A stretch of 64,000 nt of DNA from Borrelia maritima (GCF_008931845.1 NZ_CP044535.1:496001-560000), one strand, 5' to 3'. Shown: positions 55,771 to 64,000, numbered from the stretch's first letter. The notes: generated by a model from the sequence alone, not told the origin. Program-made: numbers and translations.

Positions 55771-56991
55771 GTGAATTTACTTAAAAAAAAATCAATAGGA
55801 ATTATTGCTTGTCCGGGGGGTAGAGTTTTCGCCAGTAAAATAATAGAAGAGCTTGAAAGAATATTTATAAATATTGAAAATGATATTATAGATAGTATAT
55901 GTCAAGGTTCTAAAGTTTTAAAGGAAGAAATTTTTAAGATTGAAAAAGTTTTATCTCCTTTTTTAGAAGGCCTTAGTTTATCTACTCTTAAAAGCAAAGA
56001 GCCTTTAGAAATTCCTGTAAAATTTGTTAAATTTGCCAATGGTGAATTTAAAACTGAAATTTTAAAAACAATTAGAAATAAAGATATTTTTATTGTTCAA
56101 GATGTTGCCAATGCTTATGAAGTTGAGATAAATAGTAGTGAAAAAATAGTTATGACAGTTAATGATCATATAATGAATTTGATGACAACAATAGATGCTT
56201 GTATGCAAGCTAAAGCTAGCTCCGTTAGTGTTATTATTCCGTCTTATCCTTATTCAAGGCAAGATAAAAAACATTCAAGAGAATGTTTAACAGCAAGTCT
56301 TATTGGAAGATTTTTAGAAGAGTTGGGTATTAGGCATATTTTAACTTTGGACATCCACTCAAAGGCCATTGAGAATGTATTTAGAAAAGTTTATTTTGAA
56401 AACTTAAATGTTTCTTATGAAATCTTTAAGTCTCTTAAGGATTTGATTGATATTAGAGATTCTAATTTAGTTATTGTTTCACCTGATACAGGTGCTGTAA
56501 GTAGGAATAAATTTTTTGCATCAAGTCTTAAGAGTCCTCTTGCTTTGCTTTATAAAGAGAGAGATTATTCAAGAGTTTCAAGCGATGTTGCTGATTCAAA
56601 TATTTCTGTAACCAAGCTTTTAGGAGATGTTGAGGGCAAGAATGTTTTCATGAGTGATGATATGTTAGCCACTGGAGGTACTCTGATTAAGGCAATGAAA
56701 TTGCTTAAAAGCATGGGCGCTAAAAAGATTATATGTGGGATTAGTTTACCATTTTTCAATGGAGATGCTGTTAAATATTTTGACAAAGCTTATGAGGAAG
56801 GGTATTTTTATAAAATAATTGGAACAAATGCTGTTTGTCATAATGACGAGTTAATAAATAAGCCTTGGTATCATGAAGCTAATGTTGCACATCTTTTTGC
56901 GGATGCAATATTTGCAATTTATAATAAAGTTGGTTTGCAAAAAATTCTTGACAGAAGGGATGATATTCAAAAATTGATTACCAAAGATTAA
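55771..56991 (+). CDS. prs: Ribose-phosphate pyrophosphokinase (PRPP synthetase)
   Basis: Makes PRPP for nucleotide and NAD synthesis. Family blocks: IIPSYPYSRQDKKHSRECLT (about 149-168), TLDIHSKAIENVF (flexible loop region), and the PRPP site MSDDMLATGGTLIKAM (about 293-308). The usual length is about 315 aa; this one is 406 aa with roughly 60 extra residues between the first helix and the FANGEFKTEIL motif. GTG start behind GAGGA. Confidence 0.92.
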   Translation: MNLLKKKSIGIIACPGGRVFASKIIEELERIFINIENDIIDSICQGSKVLKEEIFKIEKVLSPFLEGLSLSTLKSKEPLEIPVKFVKFANGEFKTEILKTIRNKDIFIVQDVANAYEVEINSSEKIVMTVNDHIMNLMTTIDACMQAKASSVSVIIPSYPYSRQDKKHSRECLTASLIGRFLEELGIRHILTLDIHSKAIENVFRKVYFENLNVSYEIFKSLKDLIDIRDSNLVIVSPDTGAVSRNKFFASSLKSPLALLYKERDYSRVSSDVADSNISVTKLLGDVEGKNVFMSDDMLATGGTLIKAMKLLKSMGAKKIICGISLPFFNGDAVKYFDKAYEEGYFYKIIGTNAVCHNDELINKPWYHEANVAHLFADAIFAIYNKVGLQKILDRRDDIQKLITKD

Positions 56992-56992
56992 T

Positions 56993-58357
56993 ATGAATAC
57001 TCTTAGTATTGATATTGGTACTAGTGTTTTAAAGGCAGCATTAGTTAGTTCTGAAAATGGAGTTTTAAGTTATATTGATGTTAGTTATTCGGATTATTTT
57101 AATATCGATTTCGAAAATTTTGATTTTAATATATGGCTTTTTTCTTTTAAAAAAGCCATATCCAATTTTAAGTCCAATAAAATAGATTGCATTTCTGTTA
57201 GTGGTATCTCACCATGTTTAATTGCTTTAAATTCAAATTTAATTCCTTTGGAAGTATTACATTGGAATTCGCTTAAAATTAAGTCAGATTTTAGAGGGAA
57301 ATCTGTATTTTTGCCCTATGTGCTTTCTACTGTTGAAAGAGGAACATATTCTAAAATAAGCTATTTTGTTTCTTGTTTTGAATATTTTATTTATTTGCTT
57401 ACAGACAAGCTTTTTACAAGCTTTCCCAGCATAGAGTATATTCCTTTTATTTGGGATGATGTAGAGATAAAAAAATATGGGTTTGATAAGAACAAATTTC
57501 CCCCATTCGTCAAAATGGGAGAAAATATTGGTGTTGTAACTTATAAAGCAGGAGTTGAATTTGGACTAAATAGTGGAATTAGCGTAATTAATGCGGGACC
57601 AGATTATTTGAGTGTTTTAGTAGGAAGTGGCGCTTTTCAAGAAGGAGTTGTGTCAAACAGGATGGGCACAAGTGAGGGGTTTAATTATGTTTCAAGTACG
57701 TATTTACCCGGATTTTCCTTGGAGTATCCTTATTTTTTAGAAGGATATTTTATTATTGGTAGGATTGTTCCTTTTGGATATTTGATTCAATTATTAAAAG
57801 ACAGTTTTTATGAAAAAAGTTTGACTTTTGAGTTTCTCTTAAAGAAGATTGTTAAAAGCACCATCTTGAATAATGTATATTTTTATCCAAGCAAAATTAA
57901 ACTTTTTAATGATTTGTTTATTTTAGATCCTTATCTTCGTAAAGATTTAAGTAAAGGGATTTTTGGCAGCATTAAAAATCCATTGGAGATTGGTTTAGCA
58001 ATACTTGAGTTTGTATGTTTTGCTTTTTACAACAGATTGTTAGAGTTAAAAGCCTATAAAAAAGAAATTTTAAGTATTTTTGTTAGTGGATCGAATTCAG
58101 ATAATTTACTTTTAAACCAAATAAAAGCAAATATTATTGGCAAAGATTTAAAGATTTTTGATTTTAAGCATTCGGAGATTATTGGGGGAGCAATGCAAGC
58201 ATTCTGTTCTTTAGGAGAATTTGGCACCTTAAATGATTCTTTTTTAAAGCTTGTAAAGATTAGACATGTTATTTCGCCTATTATTGAGGTTCATGAAGAA
58301 TATTTAGAAAAGTATCAAAAATATGTTAATAATTACAGCCTATTTGTTAACGGGTAA
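56993..58357 (+). CDS. FGGY-family carbohydrate kinase (xylulokinase-like)
   Basis: The 454-residue kinase begins with the ATP phosphate-1 motif LSIDIGTSVLKAALVSS. It has DCISVSGISPCLIAL, then SVINAGPDYLSVLVGSGAF and RMGTSEGFNYVS, as in xylulokinases, and a late LSIFVSGSNSDNLLLNQIKA. It is divergent and the sugar cannot be fixed. It starts 1 nt after prs, and its end overlaps the convergent SPOR gene by 18 nt. Confidence 0.85.
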   Translation: MNTLSIDIGTSVLKAALVSSENGVLSYIDVSYSDYFNIDFENFDFNIWLFSFKKAISNFKSNKIDCISVSGISPCLIALNSNLIPLEVLHWNSLKIKSDFRGKSVFLPYVLSTVERGTYSKISYFVSCFEYFIYLLTDKLFTSFPSIEYIPFIWDDVEIKKYGFDKNKFPPFVKMGENIGVVTYKAGVEFGLNSGISVINAGPDYLSVLVGSGAFQEGVVSNRMGTSEGFNYVSSTYLPGFSLEYPYFLEGYFIIGRIVPFGYLIQLLKDSFYEKSLTFEFLLKKIVKSTILNNVYFYPSKIKLFNDLFILDPYLRKDLSKGIFGSIKNPLEIGLAILEFVCFAFYNRLLELKAYKKEILSIFVSGSNSDNLLLNQIKANIIGKDLKIFDFKHSEIIGGAMQAFCSLGEFGTLNDSFLKLVKIRHVISPIIEVHEEYLEKYQKYVNNYSLFVNG

Positions 58358-59146
58358 TATATAGGTTTCCTTAAATTCGTTTATTCCTGCTATTTTTTTA
58401 AAGTCTGCTTTTGCTTCTGATTTTGTTTTATAAGGACCAGATCTTACTCTGTAAATATCTTTATTATCTACTGTTGCAGAATATATTTTGGCAATTATAT
58501 TGTATTTGAGTAATTTTTGAATATAGTTGTCTGCATTGATTGGATCTGAGAGTGATACAAATTGTATGTAATATTCTGTATTAGGGTCATATATGTTATC
58601 AGTATTTAAAGCTCTTTCGACTATTTTTTCAGGTTTTTCAATAGTTTTTAATTTTTGAGGAGTATTAGGTAATTTTTTAGGTGCAGATTGAGATTTTTCA
58701 ATAGTTTTTGCTTTTTGAGGAGTATTAGGTAATTTTTTGGGTGCAGACTGAGATTTTTCAATAGTTTTTGCTTTTTGAGGAGTATTAGGTAATTTTTTGG
58801 GTGCAGACTGAGATTTTTCAATAATTTTTGATTTTTGTAAAGTATTAGATGTTTTGCCTGTAGTAGTTTTTTCTTCTTTATTTAAATCTTTTGTTAAATC
58901 TATGATTATTTCATTTGGAGTTTCAGATACTTTTAAAGATTTTTCATTTTGTTCAACGTTTTCTAAAGTATTTTGATCTTTGCTCTCTTCTAAAACAATA
59001 TTCTTCTCTGCAATATCTGAAGCCAAATTTTTGTTTGGAAAGAAAATAATTGTTCCGAGAAATATTATAATACAAACTGTTGCAATTGAGGTTAATGCTA
59101 CAAAAAATCCTTTGTTATTGTCATTATTTTCATTCAAATTTTTCAT
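58340..59146 (-). CDS. SPOR-domain membrane protein with tandem repeats
   Basis: The 268-residue protein has a short cytoplasmic start, one TM helix (14-36), an acidic stretch, a repeat region (residues about 96-176) of 20-residue units KSQSAPKKLPNTPQKAKTIE, and a C-terminal SPOR domain (about 190-268: YYIQFVSLSDPINADNYIQK, YRVRSGPYKTKSEAKADFKK). SPOR domains bind denuded peptidoglycan at septa. It overlaps coaE by 17 nt. Confidence 0.9.
   Translation of the reverse strand: MKNLNENNDNNKGFFVALTSIATVCIIIFLGTIIFFPNKNLASDIAEKNIVLEESKDQNTLENVEQNEKSLKVSETPNEIIIDLTKDLNKEEKTTTGKTSNTLQKSKIIEKSQSAPKKLPNTPQKAKTIEKSQSAPKKLPNTPQKAKTIEKSQSAPKKLPNTPQKLKTIEKPEKIVERALNTDNIYDPNTEYYIQFVSLSDPINADNYIQKLLKYNIIAKIYSATVDNKDIYRVRSGPYKTKSEAKADFKKIAGINEFKETYILPVNK
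58621..58860 (-). repeat. 60-bp in-frame tandem repeat (about 4 units)
   Basis: Units lie at 58621-58680, 58681-58740, 58741-58800 and a diverged 58801-58860. The central two differ by 1 base in 60. Each encodes 20 residues of the Pro/Lys/Thr/Gln-rich periplasmic stalk of the SPOR protein, so copy number changes leave the reading frame intact. Confidence 0.95.
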
Positions 59147-59747
59147 AGTTAATTATCTCCTGCATTCTTTTTTCAATTTCTTTTTCTAGATATGCATAAT
59201 TCTTGTTATTAATTATATTGATTATTTTTAAGTTTATAATATTTTTTTTAAAAAAAATATCTTTTTGGATTTTGAGTATTTTATTTATTATATTTAAGTC
59301 AATATTTGGCATAGAATATGATAATCTATTTTTTATTATAGAAGTCTTTGCTTTGAGCACAATTATATAGTCGCAAAATTTTTCTAAATTTATTTTAAAA
59401 AGTAAAGCAGCATTGATTATTATTTTTGTAGATTGGTTTTGAATTAGGATTTTTTTTATTTTGCTGAGTATGATTGGATGAGAGATGCTTTCGAGCTTTT
59501 TTAATTCTTTATTATCATTAAATACGATATTTCTTATTAAGAGTTTGTCTATTTCGTTTTTAGTATTTAATATTTTTTGACCAAATATTTTAACAATTTC
59601 ATCTTTTTTTTCATATAAGACAGAATGTCCAAGCCTGTCTGCATTTATTTCGTAAAATCCATATTTACCGCTAATTATTTTAGAAGCAGTATCTTTGCCA
59701 GATGCAATTCTTCCTGTTATTCCAATAATTAATGAATTTCTCCCCAT
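59130..59747 (-). CDS. coaE: Dephospho-CoA kinase
   Basis: Last step of CoA synthesis. The P-loop IGITGRIASGKDTASKIIS (Gly-Gly of the usual GGIASGKS replaced by GR, and Ser by Asp) precedes INADRLGHSVLY with the conserved D-x-D/H-x block (ADRLGH). LESISHPIIL is also typical. 205 aa. The gene starts inside polA (19-nt overlap) and ends inside the SPOR gene, indicating a coupled run. Confidence 0.88.
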   Translation of the reverse strand: MGRNSLIIGITGRIASGKDTASKIISGKYGFYEINADRLGHSVLYEKKDEIVKIFGQKILNTKNEIDKLLIRNIVFNDNKELKKLESISHPIILSKIKKILIQNQSTKIIINAALLFKINLEKFCDYIIVLKAKTSIIKNRLSYSMPNIDLNIINKILKIQKDIFFKKNIINLKIINIINNKNYAYLEKEIEKRMQEIINYEKFE

Positions 59748-62455
59748 GATTGACCCGTTTCAATATTTGCTTTTAAGGGTAGACTTAATGTGTAAGCAGT
59801 TTCCATCATAATTTTTAATATTTTTTTCACTTCATCTTCTTCTTTAATAGGTGATTCAATAAGCATTTCGTCGTGCACTTGTAGTAGTATTTTTGATTCC
59901 ATTTTTTTACTTTTAAATTCATTAAATACTTTAATCATTGCAATTTTCATGATATCTGCGGCACTCCCTTGAATTATGCTATTTATAGCTATTCTTTCTG
60001 CAGCAGATCTTTCTAGATAATTATTGCTATTAATTTCTTTTATGTATCTTCTTCTTTTTAGGATGGTTTCGCTGTATCCAGCATTTCTTACGAAGTTTAT
60101 TTGATTTATTATAAACTCTTTGATTTTTGGATAAGATTCAAAGTAGGACTTGATAAATCCTCTTGCTTCTTCTTTTGTAATTCCTAGTTCTTTTGCAAGT
60201 CTAAAATCTGACATTCTATAAATTATTCCAAAATTAATAGATTTTGCTATTCTTCTCAAGTTGGGAGTAATTTCTTTTTCCTCTATTTTGAAAAGCTTAG
60301 AAGCAGTTTCTGTGTGAATGTCTTTATTATTTTCAAATGCTTTAATAAGTTCTTCATCTTGTGATAAATGAGCAAGTATAGCAAGCTCAATCTGAGAATA
60401 ATCAGCTGAAATAAAAATATTTCCATTTTCCGGTTTAAATGCTTTTCTTATTTTTCGCCCTTTCTCATCTTTTATTGGTATGTTTTGTAAGTTGGGATTT
60501 ATGCTAGTTATTCTACCAGTTGCTGTTTTTGTTTGTATGAAGCTTGTATGTAGTCTGTTTGTTTTATGGTTTATTAGCTCTATCAAATTATCTGTGTAAG
60601 TGCTCTTCAATTTTGCGATTTGTCTGTGTTTTATTAAATTTGCAATCGATTCATGCTGTCCTCTGAGAGATTCAAGCACTTTTATATCAGTTGAATCTTT
60701 TTTCATTTTTTCTGGTAATTTTAGATTTAATTTTTCAAATAAAATTTCATGCATTTGTTTTGGAGAATTTAAATTAAAATCAATTTCTATGCTTTTTATT
60801 ATTTCGTTTTCGATTAGTTCTAATTCTTTCCCAAGTTCTTTCGCATATTCTTTTAGGTATTCTTTATCAAGATAAATGCCATTTTCTTCCATTTCTATAA
60901 TTACCTTGTTAAAAGGCATTTCTATTTCGTGCATTAGCTTGTCAAGTTTGTCTTCTTTTAGTTTTTCGGTAAATATATTAAACAATCTAAATGTAATATC
61001 AGCATCTTCGGATGAATAACTTGTTGCCATTTCTAGAGATATATTTGCGAAGGTATCGTTTTTTTGTATCACATCTTCATATTTAATATTTTTATGCATT
61101 AAATATTTTTCTGCAAGAAAATCAAGAGATACTTTTGAATTTGCATCAATAAGGTATGCTGCAATCATTGTATCAAAATAGGGTGGTATAGGACTAAATC
61201 CATTATTTTTAAGTATTCTGTAGTCAAATTTATAATTTTGACCAATTATTTTTGGGTTTGATTCAAAGAGATTATTAAATTTTTGTATTATATAATTTTT
61301 TTCTATGTAAATTTTTCCTTTGGCTTCGATTGGAATATAGTAACCTTCAAATTCTTTAAATGAAATGGAAATTCCAATTAATTTTGCTGTATAGATGTCA
61401 AGCGAAGATGTTTCTGTATCCATTGATATGTATTTAGCTTTTTTAAGGCTTTCTATTAAATTGTCAAGCTCTTTTTTTGTTGTTATTGGATGGTATTTAA
61501 CATTTTCTGTGTCTATTGTATTTAAGGCATCTAAACTGTTGGTAGTGGGATCCTGTTCAAATAAGCTTTTTTGGCCTAAATTTATTTTTTCTTGTTTTAA
61601 TATGTCTTTTTTATAAGTTTTTATTAGAGAAATTGCTGAATGCTTTTCAAACAGAGATATTACCTCTTCACTAATATTTTTTAAGGTGAAGTTTTCAATT
61701 TCTGGAATCTTTAAATTTTCTTCAAGACTTACAAGTTCGTAGCTTAAAAAAGCATTTTCTTTTTCTTTGATTAAAAGTTCTCGATGTTTTTTATTTATTA
61801 GTTCTAAATTTGAATATATCCCTTTTAGGGTTTTAAATTCTTTTAATAAAGTTGCTGCTCCTTTTGGACCAATGCCTTTTATTCCGGGTATATTGTCAGA
61901 TCTGTCTCCAACAATAGCTAAATAATCTTTTATTTGAAAGCTGTTTATTCCGAATTTTTTTATTACATACTCATTGTTCATTTCAACAAAGCTGTTGTTT
62001 TCAATTTTAAGTATCTTTATCTGCTCTGACATAGTTTGCAGCAAGTCTTTGTCAGGAGAAATAATGTAAGTTAAATAATTATCCTTTGCAGCTTTTTTTG
62101 CAAAACTAGCTAACAGATCGTCAGCTTCGTAGCCTTCGATCTCAAAGATTGGTATTTTTGCCTTTAAAAGGCCCTCTTTTATCCACCCAATTTGAGGTAT
62201 TAAATCATTTGGAGGCGCATCTCTTGTTGCTTTGTAGTCTGGATATTTTTGCTTTCTAAATGTTGGTGTTTCTGAATCAAAAGTAATAATCAAATGTTCA
62301 GGATTTTTTTCTTTTATTATGAAGAATAGTGTTTTAAAAAAGCCTATAAATGCATTTACATTTTCTCCCTGTGTGTTTAAAAGTGGATAGTTTTTCATTA
62401 CGTGATAATTTCTAAATATGATGTTTAATGCGTCAATTAGGTAAAGGTCTTTCAT
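59729..62455 (-). CDS. polA: DNA polymerase I
   Basis: 908 aa: 5'-nuclease domain (1 to about 290; TFRKQKYPDYKATRDAPPND, GIKGIGPKGAATLL). The 3'-5' exonuclease domain (about 315-505) keeps MDTETSS, GQNYKFDYRIL and SSEDADITFRLF, so proofreading residues look intact. The polymerase domain has SADYSQIELAILAH (motif A), RRIAKSINFGIIYRMSDFRL (motif B, with Arg where Gly is usual) and LLQVHDEMLIES (motif C). It is located in the cheY-fliS cluster and overlaps the small upstream gene by 4 nt. Confidence 0.97.
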   Translation of the reverse strand: MKDLYLIDALNIIFRNYHVMKNYPLLNTQGENVNAFIGFFKTLFFIIKEKNPEHLIITFDSETPTFRKQKYPDYKATRDAPPNDLIPQIGWIKEGLLKAKIPIFEIEGYEADDLLASFAKKAAKDNYLTYIISPDKDLLQTMSEQIKILKIENNSFVEMNNEYVIKKFGINSFQIKDYLAIVGDRSDNIPGIKGIGPKGAATLLKEFKTLKGIYSNLELINKKHRELLIKEKENAFLSYELVSLEENLKIPEIENFTLKNISEEVISLFEKHSAISLIKTYKKDILKQEKINLGQKSLFEQDPTTNSLDALNTIDTENVKYHPITTKKELDNLIESLKKAKYISMDTETSSLDIYTAKLIGISISFKEFEGYYIPIEAKGKIYIEKNYIIQKFNNLFESNPKIIGQNYKFDYRILKNNGFSPIPPYFDTMIAAYLIDANSKVSLDFLAEKYLMHKNIKYEDVIQKNDTFANISLEMATSYSSEDADITFRLFNIFTEKLKEDKLDKLMHEIEMPFNKVIIEMEENGIYLDKEYLKEYAKELGKELELIENEIIKSIEIDFNLNSPKQMHEILFEKLNLKLPEKMKKDSTDIKVLESLRGQHESIANLIKHRQIAKLKSTYTDNLIELINHKTNRLHTSFIQTKTATGRITSINPNLQNIPIKDEKGRKIRKAFKPENGNIFISADYSQIELAILAHLSQDEELIKAFENNKDIHTETASKLFKIEEKEITPNLRRIAKSINFGIIYRMSDFRLAKELGITKEEARGFIKSYFESYPKIKEFIINQINFVRNAGYSETILKRRRYIKEINSNNYLERSAAERIAINSIIQGSAADIMKIAMIKVFNEFKSKKMESKILLQVHDEMLIESPIKEEDEVKKILKIMMETAYTLSLPLKANIETGQSWGEIH

Positions 62456-62853
62456 ATTTTAATATCTAACATTATAGGCAAATTGCTTGTTGCAATGCGG
62501 TTTTGATGTTTTTTAATTTTTGGTATTTTTCTTTTTGTATTTATAATTTGTTGTAAAAGTTGATGGCAGATTTGGTATTTAGTGTATATTTCTTCTTTTA
62601 GTAGGTTAATTTCTTTAATCAAATAATCTAAATTATCTAATGTTTGGTTTTTAGACTTTAACCACGCATTTATTGTTTTATAATAATTTTTGATTGACTC
62701 TAAGATTAAATCTTTCTTGGGATTGGTTACATTTAATATTCTTATTTCTTCTTTTTGTAATTCATAACTTTCTATTGTTAACACCAACTTTAATTCTTTT
62801 AATTCTAGTAAAAGATTACTAAAATATTTTTTTAAAATTTCATTAGCTGACAA
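62452..62853 (-). CDS. Small FlgN/FliT-like flagellar chaperone candidate
   Basis: The 133-residue protein is almost wholly helical with an early LLLELKELKLVLTIESYELQ and KKDLILESIKNYYK, a leucine/lysine pattern like FlgN-type export chaperones. I do not identify it firmly. Evidence is mostly context: TTG start overlapping fliS by 11 nt, with polA downstream. Confidence 0.65.
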   Translation of the reverse strand: MSANEILKKYFSNLLLELKELKLVLTIESYELQKEEIRILNVTNPKKDLILESIKNYYKTINAWLKSKNQTLDNLDYLIKEINLLKEEIYTKYQICHQLLQQIINTKRKIPKIKKHQNRIATSNLPIMLDIKI

Positions 62854-63262
62854 TGTTGATTCCTAATTTATTTTGAGTAACATTATTTTCTTTATTTCTT
62901 AACTGTTTCCAGGTAGAGTTTAACGTTTGTAGTTGTTTTATAACATTGTCGATTTTATGCATTTCTTTTTTTAAAAGAACATTTTCTAGCTCTTTATTTA
63001 GAAATGAGTATATTGAGAATAGGTTTGTAGAGATGTTTCCACCTTGTTCAAAATTTAAAGTTGACATTAATTCAGTAATGATTTCTTGTGCATGAAAGAT
63101 TTTTTCATTAGCTTTAATTGCATTTTGCCAATTTTCATCTTTTATAAGCTCTTTGGCAATTTTTAAATCCTGTATTGCTTTCTCATAAAGCATTATTAAT
63201 ATTGAGAGGGGGTTTGATGTGTTTATTTGTGTTTGTTTATATATTTTTTCTTTTGCTATCAA
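62843..63262 (-). CDS. fliS: Flagellin export chaperone FliS
   Basis: FliS binds flagellin C-termini before export. The 139-residue product has the family pattern YKQTQINTSNPLSILIMLYE then KAIQDLKIAKELI and the helical bundle with AIKANEKIFHAQEIITELMS, LNFEQGGNISTNLFSIYSFL. It starts at TTG 63262, 8 nt after cheY. Confidence 0.9.
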   Translation of the reverse strand: MIAKEKIYKQTQINTSNPLSILIMLYEKAIQDLKIAKELIKDENWQNAIKANEKIFHAQEIITELMSTLNFEQGGNISTNLFSIYSFLNKELENVLLKKEMHKIDNVIKQLQTLNSTWKQLRNKENNVTQNKLGINIVS

Positions 63263-63270
63263 AATTTTCT

Positions 63271-63651
63271 CTAATCTAAAAGTTTAATTTGTTCTATTAT
63301 TTGCTCTTTTTTAAAGGGTTTTGTAATATACCCTTTAGCCCCAAGAGATAAAGCTTTTTGTATTAATTCTTGCTTTCCAATAGCTGTAACCATTAATATA
63401 TTGGCTTTTTTAAGCAATTTTTTATTAATTTCGTACATTTTTTCAAGAGCTGTAATTCCATCCATTCCCATCATTGTTATGTCGAGTGTTATTAGATCGA
63501 TATTATTTTGTTTTTCAAATTCTTTAACAGCTTGAATTCCATCTTCAGCTTCTAAAAATTCGTTAAATCCTAATTGCTTTAAAATTTTTATTAGGTTTTT
63601 TCTCATAAAAAGTGAATCATCAGCTATTAAAGCTTTTTTGTTTTCTTCCAA
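63271..63651 (-). CDS. cheY: CheY-family response regulator
   Basis: A single receiver domain of 126 aa. Acidic pocket at ADDS (Asp11, Asp12), phosphoacceptor Asp57 in LITLDITMMGMDG, Thr89 in ILMVTAIG and Lys111 in GYITKPFKKEQ. No output domain, so it probably acts on the flagellar switch. Start TTG 63651 with AAGGAG 7 nt upstream. Heads the run cheY-fliS-FlgN-like-polA-coaE-SPOR. Confidence 0.93.
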   Translation of the reverse strand: MEENKKALIADDSLFMRKNLIKILKQLGFNEFLEAEDGIQAVKEFEKQNNIDLITLDITMMGMDGITALEKMYEINKKLLKKANILMVTAIGKQELIQKALSLGAKGYITKPFKKEQIIEQIKLLD

Positions 63652-63856
63652 ACAAGTGCTCCTTTATACATTTTAACATATTAAAATATCTTTAACGACA
63701 ATTAAAATATAATTCACATTTTTATATATATTATCTTTTTGTTTGATATTTTATTTAAAGATTATTTTAATTTAAGCATAAATAAAATAATATGTGTTTT
63801 AGTGTTTCTTTATGGTTTTTATAATAAAAAAGGTAATTTTTGCTTGTAAAGATTAT

Positions 63857-63886
63857 TTGATAAAGCAATAAGGAATATGTTAAATT
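63857..63886 (+). promoter_or_regulatory. Candidate promoter giving a near-leaderless ligA transcript
   Basis: TTGATA (63857-63862), 18 nt, TAAATT (63881-63886). The expected start is at about 63892-63894, next to the ligA ATG at 63894. AAGGA at 63870-63874 is 19 nt away, too far for normal ribosome binding. Confidence 0.35.
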
Positions 63887-63893
63887 TTACCCT

Positions 63894-64000
63894 ATGAGCA
63901 GTAAAGTGCAGCAAGAAATTGCAGACTTAAAGAAATTGATCAGAAAGTGGGATAAAGAGTACTACATTGACTCTTTGCCTAGTGTTGAAGATTCTGTATA
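63894..64000 (+). CDS. ligA: NAD-dependent DNA ligase, N-terminal fragment
   Basis: The frame MSSKVQQEIADLKKLIRKWD then KEYYIDSLPSVEDSVY runs off the window end. The pattern L-x-x-L-I-x-x-W-x-x-x-YY-x-x-x-x-P-x-V-x-D is the domain Ia start of LigA, which binds the nicotinamide part of NAD. Only 35 residues are present, so domain content is not testable. Confidence 0.9.
   Translation, partial: MSSKVQQEIADLKKLIRKWDKEYYIDSLPSVEDSV

Noticed and set aside
58621..58860. CRISPR-like regular repeat
   Set aside because: Units are contiguous 60-mers with no spacers and lie in frame within a coding region; no cas genes.

Overview
The window is a stretch of spirochaete main chromosome, almost certainly from the Lyme-disease group of Borrelia (Borreliella). 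It is very AT-rich and uses many TTG and GTG starts. It has spirochaete-type lipoprotein signals, an archaeal/eukaryotic-type two-subunit PheRS, a mitochondrial-EFG1-like EF-G and a cheY-fliS motility cluster next to polA. The gene order matches, from memory, the B. burgdorferi B31 chromosome from about BB0479 (rplD) to BB0552 (ligA). Protein lengths differ slightly from what I recall of B31, so the exact species cannot be named from the sequence alone. No prophage, insertion sequence, CRISPR array or plasmid-like segment is visible. This is conserved core chromosome with one decayed gene.

Layout. (1) 1-11480, + strand: the end of rplD, then the S10-spc-alpha ribosomal superoperon through rplW-rplO, secY, rpmJ, rpsM, rpsK, rpoA and rplQ, with tight or overlapping junctions. 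(2) 11552-14634, +: rny (RNase Y), a YmdB-like phosphoesterase and a TlyA-like rRNA methylase/hemolysin-family protein, overlapping one another. (3) 14631-15386, -: a GerMN-domain membrane protein. (4) 15464-29497, +: der, a secreted protein with an NlpC/P60-like Cys motif, a HAD hydrolase, a giant 2162-residue membrane-anchored coiled-coil protein, pheS, pheT and trxB. (5) 29552-33887, -: the chaperone operon grpE-dnaK-dnaJ, ending in an rlmB-type methyltransferase. (6) 34256-40080: nadE with a glutaminase half that has lost all three catalytic residues, an inositol-monophosphatase pseudogene, a small basic protein on the - strand, a large membrane-anchored protein of unknown function, and coaX. 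(7) 40098-43857, -: an aldo/keto reductase, a DUF2400 protein, a secreted glucosaminidase and a membrane protein with a hydrolase-like domain. (8) 44049-49172, +: a PhnP-like metallo-beta-lactamase, exonuclease III, a secreted unknown protein and an M16 lipoprotein protease. (9) 49256-53517, -: tRNA-Glu, two tRNA-Lys, a TPR protein, bactofilin, a BI-1 family protein and EF-G. (10) 53820-58357, +: a KTSC protein, a TPR lipoprotein, a putative outer-membrane protein, PRPP synthetase and an FGGY sugar kinase. (11) 58340-63651, -: cheY, fliS, an FlgN-like protein, polA, coaE and a SPOR protein as one overlapping cluster. (12) 63894-64000, +: the start of ligA.

Functionally the window is dominated by translation, protein folding and export, RNA turnover, DNA replication and repair, and cofactor salvage (NAD, CoA). 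The observations I rate highest are the inactivated glutaminase domain of NadE, the archaeal-type PheRS, the giant coiled-coil protein and the multiply frameshifted IMPase gene. Next come several genes whose best promoter places the transcription start on or next to the start codon (candidate leaderless mRNAs), a 60-bp in-frame tandem repeat in the SPOR protein, and an (AGA)8 tract in a membrane protein. I did not find a convincing wholly new multi-gene system. Names and functions come from recognised motifs and remembered family features; no database search was run.
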